From contig WHVD01000122.1 in NCBI GenBank assembly GCA_015178975.1, positions 62,001-126,000 on the forward strand: DNA of 64,000 nt, read 5' to 3'. A program made the translations under genes and the position numbers. This stretch comes from Hysterangium stoloniferum. Taxonomy: Eukaryota > Basidiomycota > Agaricomycetes > Hysterangiales > Hysterangiaceae. A model generated the notes under the pieces. The model saw nothing but the letters and a program-made list of their open reading frames with translations. It was not told where the DNA came from and did not search any database. Positions 36,149 through 48,056 of this stretch are shown piece by piece (the stretch's first letter is position 1; the number at the start of each line of letters is the position of its first letter).

Positions 36149-36566
36149 CCAGGTCAGTTGAGGGCAGAGAGAGGGGGGCGAGATTGGAGGTCTGAGAGAG
36201 GAGCAAAGAACTAGTAGAGTAACTTAGTTGATATTCTAATTGTCCTGTAACTACTTTACAGTTCAATATATATACAGATTTCCAGTGTCTCACAGTACTA
36301 ATGAGGAGACAGGGAAAGTACCTAAAGTAGAAAAAGAGCATAACTAATCAGGAATACAACAGGTACAGGTTTCTGATACTCAGAGAATACAAAATAGGAT
36401 GAAAGGCATAACATATTCAGACATATGGGGTGTACTAATTGGGACATAAGGAAATAGCCCAAAAAGGAAATCTGGTATCCAATGGGCAATGTCAGGTGGT
36501 TCAGAGGTCATACAGGATTCTGAGCACAGGTCATAACACTTTCAGGTATTACTGTATATTCAAAAC

Positions 36567-37124
36567 ATGGAGCAGGAGACAACTGCTTTGTTGAATATTT
36601 GCTTTGGGGTAGAAATATACTTTGAAGCTTGCTATATATGGACTACCTGTATGACAAGATTTATTGAAATAGGCCTTGAGGCACAAGATGTCAAGTTGTG
36701 GTGGCATGAGTTTTCACAGAGATATTTGCAGCACACAGAAGAGACAGAAAAATATTATGATGAGTCGAGAGTTGGGGAATTATTGGTAATCATTGTCCCT
36801 TTTGATATTACGTGTCTTGATAATGGTAAATATCAGTGCCCAGGAATTATTTTGGCTAAGGCCTTACCGAGATCCAGATCTCATAGGTGGTTCAACTATA
36901 CACCAGAATATATCAATGATCTTCTTCTCTACCCAGATACTATCTTCACACATATTAATTTTGAGAGGGGAGCCAAGGAATCCAGAAATAGCCATGGACA
37001 TTGTGTGGTCATTATCTTACTGCAATGGTTACTCATTTCTCACTTGCCTTTCTTATGTGTGGAATACAATATGATGCAGATGACGCTAGGAAAATCACAT
37101 CAAAACAAATATCAAAGTCAATAA
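36567..37124 (+). CDS. Uncharacterised 185-codon open frame between LTRs
   Basis: The frame begins at ATG 36567 and includes FEACYIWTTCMTRFIEIGLE, ELLVIIVPFDITCLD and FNYTPEYINDLLLYPD. Length, lack of stops and residue mix are unusual for this decayed region. It has no gag, pol or transposase signature and I recognise no family. It might be part of a captured host gene or an accessory frame of an element. No intron signals were used. Confidence 0.35.
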   Translation: MEQETTALLNICFGVEIYFEACYIWTTCMTRFIEIGLEAQDVKLWWHEFSQRYLQHTEETEKYYDESRVGELLVIIVPFDITCLDNGKYQCPGIILAKALPRSRSHRWFNYTPEYINDLLLYPDTIFTHINFERGAKESRNSHGHCVVIILLQWLLISHLPFLCVEYNMMQMTLGKSHQNKYQSQ

Positions 37125-37269
37125 TACAGAATAAAAGCAGATGGCTGAGGTACCAGCTAGGGGAACTATCCTGGGTTTTAACTTGCCATGGTTGGTGATC
37201 ATTGAAAACAATGTTTATATAATGAGCAATATATTCTACTATTATTTATCTGGTGCATGCATAGTTTAG

Positions 37270-38697
37270 AGGGCTCTGGTTGGGGTGGCTAATGATAGTA
37301 ACTAACTGATGATAGAGATCATACTAGTCAGGAGGTCTGACTCTATAATCATAGTGGAGCATGGCTTCAATGTATGTTTTGCACCCTCATATGAACTGTT
37401 AGGGTGCTCCAGTATTTCAAAAAAAGTGGATAGTATGATGGGAGATGGAGATCAACACTTAGCTCAATTGACTGGAGTGTGAATTACTAAGAGTTGTGAG
37501 GTAAGGGGTCATGGCTTGCCAAAGATGCCTTCAAGAGTATTAGATAAGAATAATGGGACTTGAGAACTAAAAGGGAGTAATCTAAGTTGATTTTTGAACT
37601 GAGTAAACTGTAGAATACATGTAAGAACTTTATACTACAGGGAGATGGATGATTGGAAGGCTGATCAGAGAAGTGAGAGTGATGACAGGTCAAGAGGAAG
37701 TAGGGAAATGAATGGGGATGCAAATGAGACTAAATACAATATAACAAAGTATACTAAAAGGTGTGAAGTGGCAAATACTGTAGGATGTATACATGGAAAT
37801 GGAGATAGGGGAGCAAATGGAATGGAGGTGGGACAGACAGCTAAGGTACTGAAATACAAAGAAACAAGTGTTGGGGGCACTGAATACAGTGCTACTGTGA
37901 GTGGAGGTACCAATAGCAGGACAATGGAGGGTTATGAGACTAAAACAGCTCATGGGGGTCCTGTTAGGATCCCATTGTTTCAGACCCCTGCACCTTGGGT
38001 TTCTCCAAGAAACCCTTGACATCTCATTATTGGAGCCTCTGCTCATGCCATTACTCCTCATGGTGCCCCCAATACTTGTTTATAATGAACTAGCATCCCA
38101 TTCCATCTCCACTCCATCCACTCCTCCATTCCCATCTCTACATATACTCCTTATTGCCACCTACATTAGTTTCTATCACTCCCTACCTCATCATCACTTC
38201 TCTTTGATCTGTCTTACACTTCACTTCTCTGATTGGCCTTCTGATCACCCATCTCAATGTAGTATAAAGCTCTGTTTCCATGTATACTACAGTTCTTCAG
38301 TTTGAATATCAACTTAGATTAGTGCCTCTGAGTTTTTTCATCTTCCCCTCTCATCACTATATTCTTAAACAGTGGTCTTTGGCAAGCCACAACCCTCTAC
38401 CCCTCAATTCTTAGTGATTTAGCCCTCTGGTCAATTAAGCTAAGTGTTGACTCTTACTCATATTATACTATCTGCTCTGTTTGAAATACTGGAACACCCT
38501 GACAGTTTGTGTGAGGGTGCAACACATAAGCTGAAGCCAAGCTCTACTACAGCTATAGAGTCAGACCTCCCAACTAGTATGATCTCTATCATCAGCCCCT
38601 CAATTTACTCATTTCCCATCATTGGTCCTCTGACTTGGAGCATTCCCCCTCTTCCTGGCTTAGATCTTAACAGGTTCAAAATGATGGGGATCCTAAC
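37270..38697. repeat. Inverted pair of LTRs forming a ~1.4-kb palindrome
   Basis: 37280-37960 and 37967-38640 are inverted relatives: GTCAGGAGGTCTGAC near 37330 answers CAGACCTCCCAACTAG near 38566, and GTTGGGGGCAC near 37868 answers GTGCCCCCAATAC near 38059. The right LTR runs 37967-38697 (TGTTAGGATCCC to GGGATCCTAACA), reads rightwards and has a TATAAAG box near 38262. The left one is truncated at its inner end. Both carry the R/U5 motif (37355-37411 and about 38490-38543). Confidence 0.65.
37355..37411 (-). ncRNA. Candidate structured R/U5 element (TGGAGCA/TGCTCCA variant)
   Basis: The primary sequence of the core is eroded (GGCTTCAATGTATGTTTTGC), yet the outer arms TGGAGCA and TGCTCCA remain fully complementary over seven bases and differ from every other copy. 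This is the strongest single sign that pairing, not sequence, has been kept. Confidence 0.5.
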
Positions 38698-39105
38698 AAG
38701 AAGCTGATCCAGAAGCTGAAGTTAAAGAAAAATTTGACAATCTTTGAATGAATGAAGTTCCACCATCATGTCACAAAATACTTGATACAGTTTACAAGTT
38801 TAGCTCCTCAAACTCAATACAGTGAATTCACTTTGTGATGATTATTTTACAAGGGACTTCCTGATTGTATCAAGAATGAAATAGTGAAGCTTCAAGTACC
38901 ACCAGAAAGTTTTACAAAATTGCAAACAGATGTTCTCTAACTTCATTCTTATTATCAGAGAAGAGAAAGTGAATGTCAACAAGATACAACTATAACATTT
39001 ACACCATGAAAATTTGAGAGAAAACAATCAACCATAACTTCAACTCTGAAACCAATTCAGGCCCCAAGGATAACTAGGACTTCAACTGAAGTTCAACCAC
39101 CTTTG
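38698..39105. other. Repeat-derived spacer
   Basis: AT-rich with short decayed retroelement-like frames; nothing further can be supported. Confidence 0.3.
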
Positions 39106-39945
39106 TGTTGGAATATGTGGTTTGGAATCCTAAGTATCCACATGCATCCATAGTAGTCCTTATCTATGGTTTTGGTTCTGTCCACCATGTGGTCAATCTA
39201 AGTCTGAGTGTGAAGAGTGGTGGAAGTTCTAACCATTCTATATACAAAGAATATCGACCGTTTAGGTATGACATGATGATGTATTGACTATCTACTGTAA
39301 GTCTAATACAGACCAAATGCATATTGACTGTTTAGTTCAATATGGTTGAGTGAATTAGCTATCTAAAGTAGAATAGAGAGCTAAAATGAATAAAGGAGAA
39401 TTGACTGTAAAGTACGATTCTGAATGACTACTCGAGTGTTGAAGAGAATAATGAGAGAGTCAAATAACAGAGTAGTGCAGATGTAGTCCGCACGGATTGA
39501 GATAATGGTTTGAGTTTCAACTAGTATAGTTCGAAACTCTGATTGCACTAGTAGTTAAAGCCCATCTGTGATGGTCGAGATGATACCCCAATCACAACTT
39601 ACAGGATACTAACTGGGTGTTTGGGTAAGTCGTGGTTGTGGGGTAAAAAGTGTCTGAGTTCTATGTAACTACTGGTGCTAGAATACATAAGTCTGGCATG
39701 TATGCACCCACAAGAGTCAATGTACCAAATGCATAGGCCATTGAACTAAATATATGTGTATGATAAAATAGAGAGAAAATAGAAATAATAATGGAAATAT
39801 AGTGTGGGCTCTTCTGGACTATATTTCGGAGTATATTTCACAGTATCTCTCACACTGAGTCTGAAGATGAGTGGTGGTCTATTTATCCACTAAGGTCACT
39901 AGTCTGTGTCCTGATCCCCTTCCATTTTAACTTTCTAATACTTTG
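39106..39945 (+). mobile_element. Copia-type LTR, long copy
   Basis: It begins TGTTGGAATATGTGG and shares both outer parts with 17537-17729. The middle 650 bases are absent from that copy and are bracketed here by a near-duplicate GTCTGARNNTGA...GTGGTGG, so they may be a nested insertion. The right end (TTTCTAATAC) is decayed. Confidence 0.5.
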
Positions 39946-40588
39946 ATGATTATTGGATCTGATGATTGATTACTTCCTGCTGAGTGAAGGTTTAAAGAAG
40001 GATTGTGTATTCTATGTTGTTAACCTTGGGCTTACAGGCAGGAATCTGGGGAAAACCCACAGATGTTTTGGGGATGGGTATGTGGTGATGTCTAGATAAA
40101 CAGAACCATAGTGAGGCAGCTTCAGTGAGGCATAACCATGTTTTAACATGTTTTACATACATACATTGTTGTCACTTGAATCCTTAATAGAGATGATTAA
40201 ATTACAAAAGCCTGTAAAAAGGACCATCCGTGACATTATGCATGACTGGGATCAAATTTGCAAAACCCTCTTAACCACACCAACGTGATTGTAATCCCGG
40301 CATCCCGTGCACCCGAAGCACGGAGCGGACAAGGGAGAGACTGGCGGTGATCAAATAGAAGATTATAAATACAATGTACAGGCATCGATAGGCCCTAAAC
40401 GGCCTTCCCAACAATGAAAGGAGCTGCCTACCCATCGTTGATACCCTAAGAACACTAGACCTAGCTCACGGCCAATGAGTCGTTAACGTAGTCAATCAGT
40501 CTTTAATGAATTGTCCAAAACCCTCAGGTCGGGTCCAAACGCGATCTGAAAAGAATCCTACAAGGAAGTGATGTCAGATCAATCCCGT
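39946..40588. other. Spacer before the host-gene island
   Basis: No element end or gene is seen. Base composition changes at about 40260 from repeat-like to gene-like. The part next to 40588 is the 3' flank of the acyltransferase gene. Confidence 0.35.
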
Positions 40589-42022
40589 TCAAAAGAACCT
40601 ACACTTGCCTCCCATCCAAATACCTCCGCTTGGATCATCGGCGACCAGTCCCATCATGTTTCTTACAGGAAATGGCTGAAAGGAATTACCCCACAGATAG
40701 AGGCAATTAACTTTCTTATCACCTATCGCCGAGTCCGGAAGGGCACCTGAGAAGTCCACATACATCAGCTTCATGTCGCGCCAATTGGTTACCACATTCC
40801 ACGCTCCACTAGGTTCGAAAAAGAGTGTCATTCGACCACCATTAGCGATCCGCCATTGTAGCCAATGTTTTATTGCATCCTTATCCGTCTGTGCTTGAAC
40901 TGTCTTCCGTATGTGGTACGCTAACGCGCCGAGTGACATGGAACTGATTGCGGAGATGGGGAGCGTAGGAGTGATCACGGTACATGCACCGTTGTGAAGG
41001 TATGGTTTTGGAAGCGCCTCAGACAGGTAACGTCTAAGGTTAGCAGCGTACATGACGTTGAGGGGTGTCAAAGATGTCGTAGGAGGATGAATGCACTGCA
41101 ATAGAAAAATGCAGAGAACGGTCGGTATCACTTATCTTTCTGCTATTGGCGGGACGAACCTTCAAACAGAATGCGACCAATACATCGCTAGAACTAACCC
41201 AAACGTCGGGATTTTCGCCATGTTCCTTTTTAAGATCTGCCATTGCTTCAGTTTTGATCCTTTCTACCTCTAACTTGGGAAAAAAAACATCCCGATTCGA
41301 AATATCGCGCGTCCACATAAAATCCCACAACAAGTGAGCAATGACGACGACTACCTGCCATGCACTGAAGACCCTCCAATAAGGGGGAGGCTCCACCGAC
41401 TCTTTGGTGATGAATTCCTCAAATGGGTCGCCGAGTTGAAGTGGAGTTACATCTTCGCCGCGGAGAATGCGAGCAAGAGCGTATATTATTTCTTTATTTC
41501 CATGACCATCACATAGTACATGCGGTGTGGTAAGGCCTATTAAAGTGGCATCGTCGAATTGTGTCAACTGCAGTTCCGATACTGGTATATCTTGTTTCAT
41601 ATAGTCGCCCACGGACCGTGGTCCGTTTTGCGAGTATAGTTCAGATGGGTTCTCTTTAATCGTACATCTGATCGTTTCAGATGGTTTGGAGTAATTATAT
41701 GTCGCACTGATGGGTCCTTGGATAGCCCTAATTTTGAAGACATACTGGGGTGTGGATTCTGAAAACTGCTCCGGTATCTCGTACACCCATTTCTTGAACC
41801 CATCAGACCAACTGAGAAAAATTGGATTATAAAACAACCTACCTTGTTATGGATCCGAAGACGAGCACTCAGGATAGGCCAGGTCTGGACGAGTTTGTGA
41901 TATGCCAATTCCATCTTCTTAGGATCAAGTATTTGGTCGAGGACCCATCCTGTTAGAACGATCGAGTCTTTCTCATTGCCACTCGTATCAAAAACACCCG
42001 TGGGTATCACAGTGTTGGGCAT
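40589..42022 (-). CDS. BAHD-like (transferase family, PF02458-type) acyltransferase
   Basis: Enzymes of this family move acyl groups from CoA to hydroxyl or amine groups of secondary metabolites. The HxxxD catalytic motif is present as TPHVLCDGHG. The N-terminal part (MPNTVIPTGVFD, WPILSARLRIHNK) and the late segment with MYVDFSGALPDS (in place of the DFGWG motif) fit the family. A 67-base intron (GTTCGT...TTGCAG near 41165-41100) joins the second and third exons in frame (FCLK to CIHPP). The first junction is a problem: GTAGGT near 41840 to CTCAG near 41810 would make a 31-base intron and leaves the frame shifted. Either a base is missing or the gene is broken. The first in-frame ATG is 42022; the coding frame extends upstream to 42049 without an ATG. 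Confidence 0.75.
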
Positions 42023-42648
42023 CCTGCTGATGAGTGCGTCCAACTTCAACGTTCCCTTGCATGCTCACATAACGCCAAGAGGAGTCTGACCTGATGGCCG
42101 ACGTATGTCCAAAACAGGCAACTCGGCATCCCATCAAGCGTTTCTCAATGACTCAATGATTCTCAAAAGAAATATTCAAGTGATCTTTAAACAGAAAAGT
42201 AATAGCCTACTGCTTACTGTGTTTGATTTCCCATGACAAATATTTAAACCTGTAGGCAATTTTAATGGCGGGCTCGGCGATTCTTAATAACGAGGTCGGT
42301 GGTTCTTAGTGACGTGATCGGCAAAGCCACACCGCCCAACGTATCTTCCATCTATTCTGAGCATCCGATAACCATATTCTAATTTCATGGATTTCTTCCT
42401 TCTGTCCTATACAATCTGAACCTCAACTCAGTAATTTCTGTAATTGGTTACGCTACCAATATCATTGCTAGCGTCTGGAATCACGGCAACGGATTTCCTT
42501 TAGCCAGATCTAACAGGCATTTTGTCCCGATCTGGGTAACGTCAATCTCGGTTTGATGGCCATTTCAGCGGACCTTTTTCTTCAGGGTCAAGGCGAATGT
42601 TCGGTTGCGACTCACTTTTGCACTTTACTTTCTAGCTAAGGTCTAAGA

Positions 42649-44481
42649 TGAGTGTTTTCGACGATACGTTCGGTGCTTGGTTCGTCGGTATGGAAGTAAG
42701 CAATGTAGCGTTTGGTTTCGCCATGTTGCAAATCTGGATATTCTGTCAAAACTGGCAGTCTGAACCGCTCATTTTGAAATTCGTTGTCGTACTCGTTCTG
42801 TAAGCTATTCCAGGTCACAATTCTGAGGTTATGACTTACTGCATACCAGTGTTCTGAGCTTTCTGCTGGTGTTTCTGACGTCCCATGGCATGTACTACTA
42901 TCTCGTAACATCAATTGGAGATCTGGCCGCGTTGTCTGATATCGTATGGTATGAGCTCAGTGGACTGCTTCGAAGATCTGATAACAATGTGGCTTATAGG
43001 AGCTTTAAGGCGGAACCATGGATCTCCGTAGATAGACGCCTTACTCTATTGAATGACTTATGGAAGCTAAGCATAATTACAGGAGGCAATGGTTACGACT
43101 GTCCATCTGTACGTAGGTTGCAATTTGACCTTTTGATACGTTCTAAATCTATGATTTTGTATTCAGTTTCTATTCGGGGCGAATTTTCTACAGTAATACA
43201 GATCCCAAGCCAACTCCGAGCAGATAAAACTGACGCGATAATATTATTTAGTCAATAGAAGTTTCACTCTGTTAGCTATTCTGGTGAAATACTTTCCCTT
43301 GCTTATTCTGTATCTCACCCAGTCTCATTGCTCCCAGCTTATGCTAACTTTAGCGCACTTCAGTATGTGTTGAATTTGTATTTCTTGAGTTCGCCTGACA
43401 CGTTGCCCAAGTCGTCGATAACAGTATGCCTCGGCTTTTAACTCGAATAATACTGATACTATTCAATGTGCACAGTTGCCTCTGGATTGCTGTAAATGTT
43501 CATTTAAAGGTTTAAGTCATTCCGTACCTAACTAGTATTACTTAGCATCTCGTCATCCAGCGCTAGCAATTCACCACCATTATCACTGATTCAGGTATTG
43601 TGTTATATTTGGTTAGTACTATGTAAAATTAACCCCCATCGCTCAAAGCGTCTTGCACAAGTGGGACTCTCGATCGACCTAGTAATTGATATAATCATTA
43701 TGGTCGCAATGTTCCGTTTCTTCTACCGCAGCGACGTCGGGCTCAGGAGGTGCAGAACCCCCTATACTATCTCTCTTCCAATAAAACTTGAAGAACCGTA
43801 GGACAAAGGAGCTCATGAATAGACTCACTTTGTATACATTCGCATCTGGTTTCCTTACTGTCGTCGGAAGTGCTGTTGTTTTATCTTTGGTGAGCGATTG
43901 TCATGCGGCTCCCGTACATATTACTCATTATATTTTTAGCTTATTACAAAGCCGACTACCCAAACCTACTCCGGAGCTTCCTTCGTTTTGCCGCACTGTA
44001 CGTGCCTTAAGTTTCTTTGTTGACTGCCAATTATTGATATTCCCTTCAGTATATGCGAATTGCCTCCTGGCCCTGTGAGTATTTTAATTTTCTTTCGATT
44101 ACATCGTAAATTTCACTATCCAAAAAAGGCTTAATAGCAGGAGATCTCTTCGCGAGAACTACGTTAATGAGGCATATGTAATGGACTCATCAACCGCCCG
44201 CTCGATCAGATTCAATGTCCCAACGCCTGTTGTTACAAATGCTGCATTCCCTTCAAAAGGCACACAAAGTAATGATTTTTCGACGGGCATTTCATCATCT
44301 AATTTTACATCAGTGGTGAGTTTGCGGTAGTCCGATTATTTGCAATACGACCTATCGATGACAACCACAGGATACGCGTCCTCTGACGCCATTAGAGATG
44401 CGAAGACCACCTTCAGTGCTTCATGTGGAAGGTAACCACTTCCGGCAGCATATCAATCATTGTCGCAGGACTGACCTATGA
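42649..44481 (+). CDS. DUF6534-type integral membrane protein
   Basis: Fungal multi-pass membrane protein of the DUF6534 family; the function of the family is unknown. Exon 1 (ATG 42649) gives MSVFDDTFGAWFVG and a first membrane helix and ends at GTAAGC near 42807. The next exon reads VLSFLLVFLTSHGMYYYLVTS, the family's third-helix signature. Later exons give SIDLVIDIIIMVAMFRFF, TKELMNRLTLYTFASGFLT and YANCLLALLNSRRSLREN, matching the conserved 'NxLLAxLNxR' C-terminal pattern. A Ser-rich tail ends in TGA at 44479-44481. Junctions were checked for most exons; the segment at 43180-43450 is less certain. It is divergent from the acyltransferase, with start sites about 630 bases apart. Confidence 0.75.
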
Positions 44482-45121
44482 AATTGTCAGGTGATGTCTC
44501 TATACAATAATTTGTAAAAATGTAATATGGCGCAGAGGCACCTGTAGGATAAATCTCTAGCTGTGGGAATGATAATTTTTCGGTGGAATGACTCAACTAA
44601 GAGTGACCGTCTCCTTCACTTCGTTTATGAGATTATTTAAGCATTGCCATTATCGTAAATGGATCATTAAAGCGGTTGTTTCCACAACGTTAAGGCTCAG
44701 AATGCTCTGTAAACTGCGTGAAAGACAGATTTTATGAGAATGTTTCAATTTTTGAAAAGATGTGACAAATTCGCAATATTCTACGAATTCTTCAAGCACT
44801 TTCTAAACTGAACTATGTAAAGCTCACCTATTACACCCGGATTTATAAGCATACTAGCCCTGGTGTACATATGTGTACCCCGGGCTAATTTGCCCCCTTA
44901 TTGCGTTGGGCCTCTTCCACGGATAATACTGTGGATCCGGGGAGGTCGAGGCAATAAAATCAATACAACTAAGATAACAAAATGTTCCTTACTTTTCTAG
45001 AACACTTTGTAGTCTCAAGGCCGTGGGAGTCCTCTCCTCAATCCGTCACTTGCCGTCACCTTCCTCCGCTTACCGGCAACATCACCTCCCGTCGTCACGG
45101 CGCTGCCCTTCGGCAACGTTC
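44482..45121. other. Flank of the DUF6534 gene and Copia target site
   Basis: No gene is seen to about 44980. From 45015 an open frame of about 40 codons runs up to the Copia insertion and can be continued in the same frame on the far side (50852-50930), so the element may have split a coding or repeat frame. Confidence 0.35.
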
Positions 45122-45126
45122 CTGTG

Positions 45127-45350
45127 TGTTGGAAGGTGAAGAAAGCACCGTTGCTATTTCTACCGATCAAGGAGTAATATGACCCGAGAGGTTTTTCCGT
45201 CACTTATTCTCGGGCATATCTCCCCGATTCCCCCGGCGCCTGTGTAGTCGAGAAAATGTATATAAATGATGCTATTACTGTGTAGTAGAGTAGTCGATTA
45301 TACAATCATATTCTAGACATCTACTACACTATAAGATTTCTTTTTTAACA
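45127..45350 (+). repeat. Copia 5' LTR
   Basis: TGTTGGAAGGTG to TTTTTTAACA, with a TATATAAA box at about 45259. Confidence 0.95.
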
Positions 45351-45421
45351 GGTTATAGGCCTATTCTTTTTAAAAAAAAGAAATCTCTATTTTTCACAGC
45401 ATTTTCTTTTTCATTTGTTCT

Positions 45422-46260
45422 ATGGCTACTATCCCCACAGACAAAGTATCAGAGGGCTGGAGTCGCCCCTTTATGACATCCACACCATGTGTCCCACTTC
45501 TCCAGATGTCATTGACATATACCGAGGCCAAGCTAGACAAAAATATTGGTAATTATAAAGAGTGGTACCGTCATGCTAAACATTACCTTACCATTACTGG
45601 CCTCCTCGCTTATGCCCTGGGCACTGCCAAAAAACCTGACCCTTTGGAAGTCATTGCGTTGGACAACTGGGCCTCAAATGATGCCCTCTCCCATGCCATT
45701 ATCCTGTCCACTTTATCCAAAGATGAGTGGGATTTTGCTGAACTCATCCACAGGGCACAGGCCTGTTGGAATGGACTGTTGTCCCGGCACTGCAACAAAG
45801 GTCCCATACGACAAGTCCAACTCATTCAGGATGCACTCACTACAGAGTGCACAAAGAACACCCCCTTACCCATCACTGCTGCTGCGATTTGTGCTGCAAT
45901 CCACCATGCTTTTGAAATGGGGGACCTCACCCAGGACTTGCTCACATGCATTGCCATCCTCAACTCTCTTACCACGTTCCTGCACCTCTGGTCCCTTATC
46001 ACCCGCGATCTCTCTGAATCCACCAAATCCGTACCCTACTCTTATGCCCGGATCCTGACCCTCCTTGAAAGTGAACAATGAATTCTTGAGACAGACTCCA
46101 GGTGCACTGCTGCCAGTGATGTGGTTGCACTTGTGGCCTCACAGCCCAGACGTTACCCAACATGTTCCAATTGCAAGAAACCAGGCCATTCTGCCTTGTA
46201 TTGCATATCAGACAAAGGGGGGATGGCTGGGAAGTCACTAGAGGAATCATGAGCTGCTAG
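45422..46260 (+). pseudogene. Copia gag
   Basis: The frame opens at ATG 45422 and has the Copia gag core (NYKEWYRHAKHYLTITG). A zinc knuckle CSNCKKPGHSALYC (CX2CX4HX4C) lies near residue 245. In-frame stops at 46079 and 46250 stand where Arg is expected (SEQ-stop-ILE, EES-stop-AARKRD); both are TGA, one C-to-T step from CGA. Confidence 0.85.
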
Positions 46261-46271
46261 GAAGAGGGACG

Positions 46272-47815
46272 ATGATGCTCAAAGGAAAAAGCAGGAGGCC
46301 TCACCAGAAAACAAAAAAATATACAGTCAATATAAAGGGGGCAGATGGTAATGTATACATTGCGTATATGGATAAACCATTACCATCGGACCCCTCCTTT
46401 GCTGGTATTGCCATTCCCCTGCCTTCTGTCCCACAGGATGCTATTGAATACGATGGATGGATGGCTTTTGAAGACGGCCAATCGTATCTTACCCCCTCCA
46501 CGACTCACACACTAGGCACATGTCCTTTCTGGCTTGACACTGGCACTAGTGGTCACATCTCCCCTCACAGCAGCGATTTTTCATCCATTCGGCCAATTCC
46601 CAATCGAACTGTAAGAGGGCTGGGAGGGTTTTCTGTCACTGCGACTGGTATCAGGGACATCCGGCTACATACACAAGGGGGGACCTACCTGGACTTATTT
46701 AATGTGCTACACATCCCCGATGCTAATGTTTGCCTCGTCTCTGTTCACTGGAAGGAATCAAAAATTACTGCCCACTTTAATGAATCAAATGTTGGCTCAC
46801 CAATATTACAGGTGACACCATTGTGGCAGGAACACTGCTACCCAACAAAAACCTATACTCTCTCTCCATCCATCCTGATTCTTCCCCCATGAATGACACT
46901 GCCCTCTATGCCCATGGTTCTCCTGACCTTATGACCTGGCACCACCGACTTGGACACACAAACTATCAATTAGTTGTGGACATGATCCATGCCGGTACCA
47001 TAAAAGGTATGCCAACCAACCCCCATCACGCCATTCCAAAGTGTGACGCCTGTATCTTGGGTAAACAGACACGGTCAACCATTCCCAAAGCACGACTATC
47101 AGGTGAAGGGCATAAGTCAGATAGAAAGCTTGGAAAAGTTTGGGTTGATTTGGCAGGACCCAATGATGTGGCATCATGTTCAGGAGCCCTATATGTAATG
47201 AACATTGTGGATGATTTTTCGAACTATATATGGAGTTACCCATTGAAGCACAAGAGTGATGCTTTCCCCACTTTGCAGGCTTGGGAGAAGGCCCATGAAG
47301 TTGAAATTGGCATCCATGTGGGCATTTACAGGACAGATAATGGGGAGTTGAGGAGTGCCCAAATGCGGGATTGGCTGTTGTCACGAGGATCCTCTCAAGA
47401 ATTTACTGCACCCTACACCTCTGCTCATATAGGAAGAGTCAAATGTATACATCATATACTAATGGGAAAGGCATGGAGCATGCGTATTTAAGCAGGTCTG
47501 CCCCCCCAATTTTGGGATGAATTTTATCGCACATCTGCATACTTACATGTCCGAACCACATCTAAGGCCTTACAGGGAAAAACCCCTTGGGAGATATGGA
47601 ATGGGCGACCACAAAATCTCACCCATCTGTGGGAAATTGGGTGTTGTGCATTTGTCCTAATCCTCAACAAACACAATCCTAAAATATATGAACACTCTGT
47701 GGAATGCATACTACTGGGCTATGACTCCAAGTCCAAGAGCTACCGTTGCTATAACCGTAGGTCACAGCAGATCTTACTCTCCTTTCATGTTAGGTTCATT
47801 GAGAGCCATTAAGAG
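46272..47815 (+). pseudogene. Copia protease and integrase
   Basis: The protease active site reads WLDTGTSGH. The integrase zinc-binding region is WHHRLGH...CDACILGK. The catalytic core has VWVDLAGP and YRTDNGEL, but the usual Glu of the GRVER motif is Lys (GRVKC, near 47440), which should abolish strand transfer. A frameshift near 46880 separates protease from integrase, and TAA at 47489 replaces a likely CAA. Confidence 0.85.
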
Positions 47816-48056
47816 GGGGTTCAACCTCCAACCATCAATGAATCTACCGCTCCCTCATTGGTGCTACCATCTCCATCCATTCCTGTGTTACCACAAATAC
47901 CACACCTTGAGCCTTCAGATGACATCATCCCAACAGGAAAAATAATACCCCCAGATAACCTGAATACTGGCAAGATGGAGGCTGTCATTCCTCCCGCCAT
48001 ACCAGTGCCAGACCCAGTTCGCCGGTCCACATGGCTGCTGCAGCAGCCCATGGATC

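Larger units (their letters stand above)
35302..36538 (-). mobile_element. Older LTR split by a younger solo LTR
   Basis: The segments 35302-35419 and 36154-36538 join at CCAGG into one LTR read leftwards, ending on the plus strand in GGTCATAACA. It keeps the R/U5 motif (35302-35360), whose 5' outer arm was lost to the foldback element. Confidence 0.55.
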
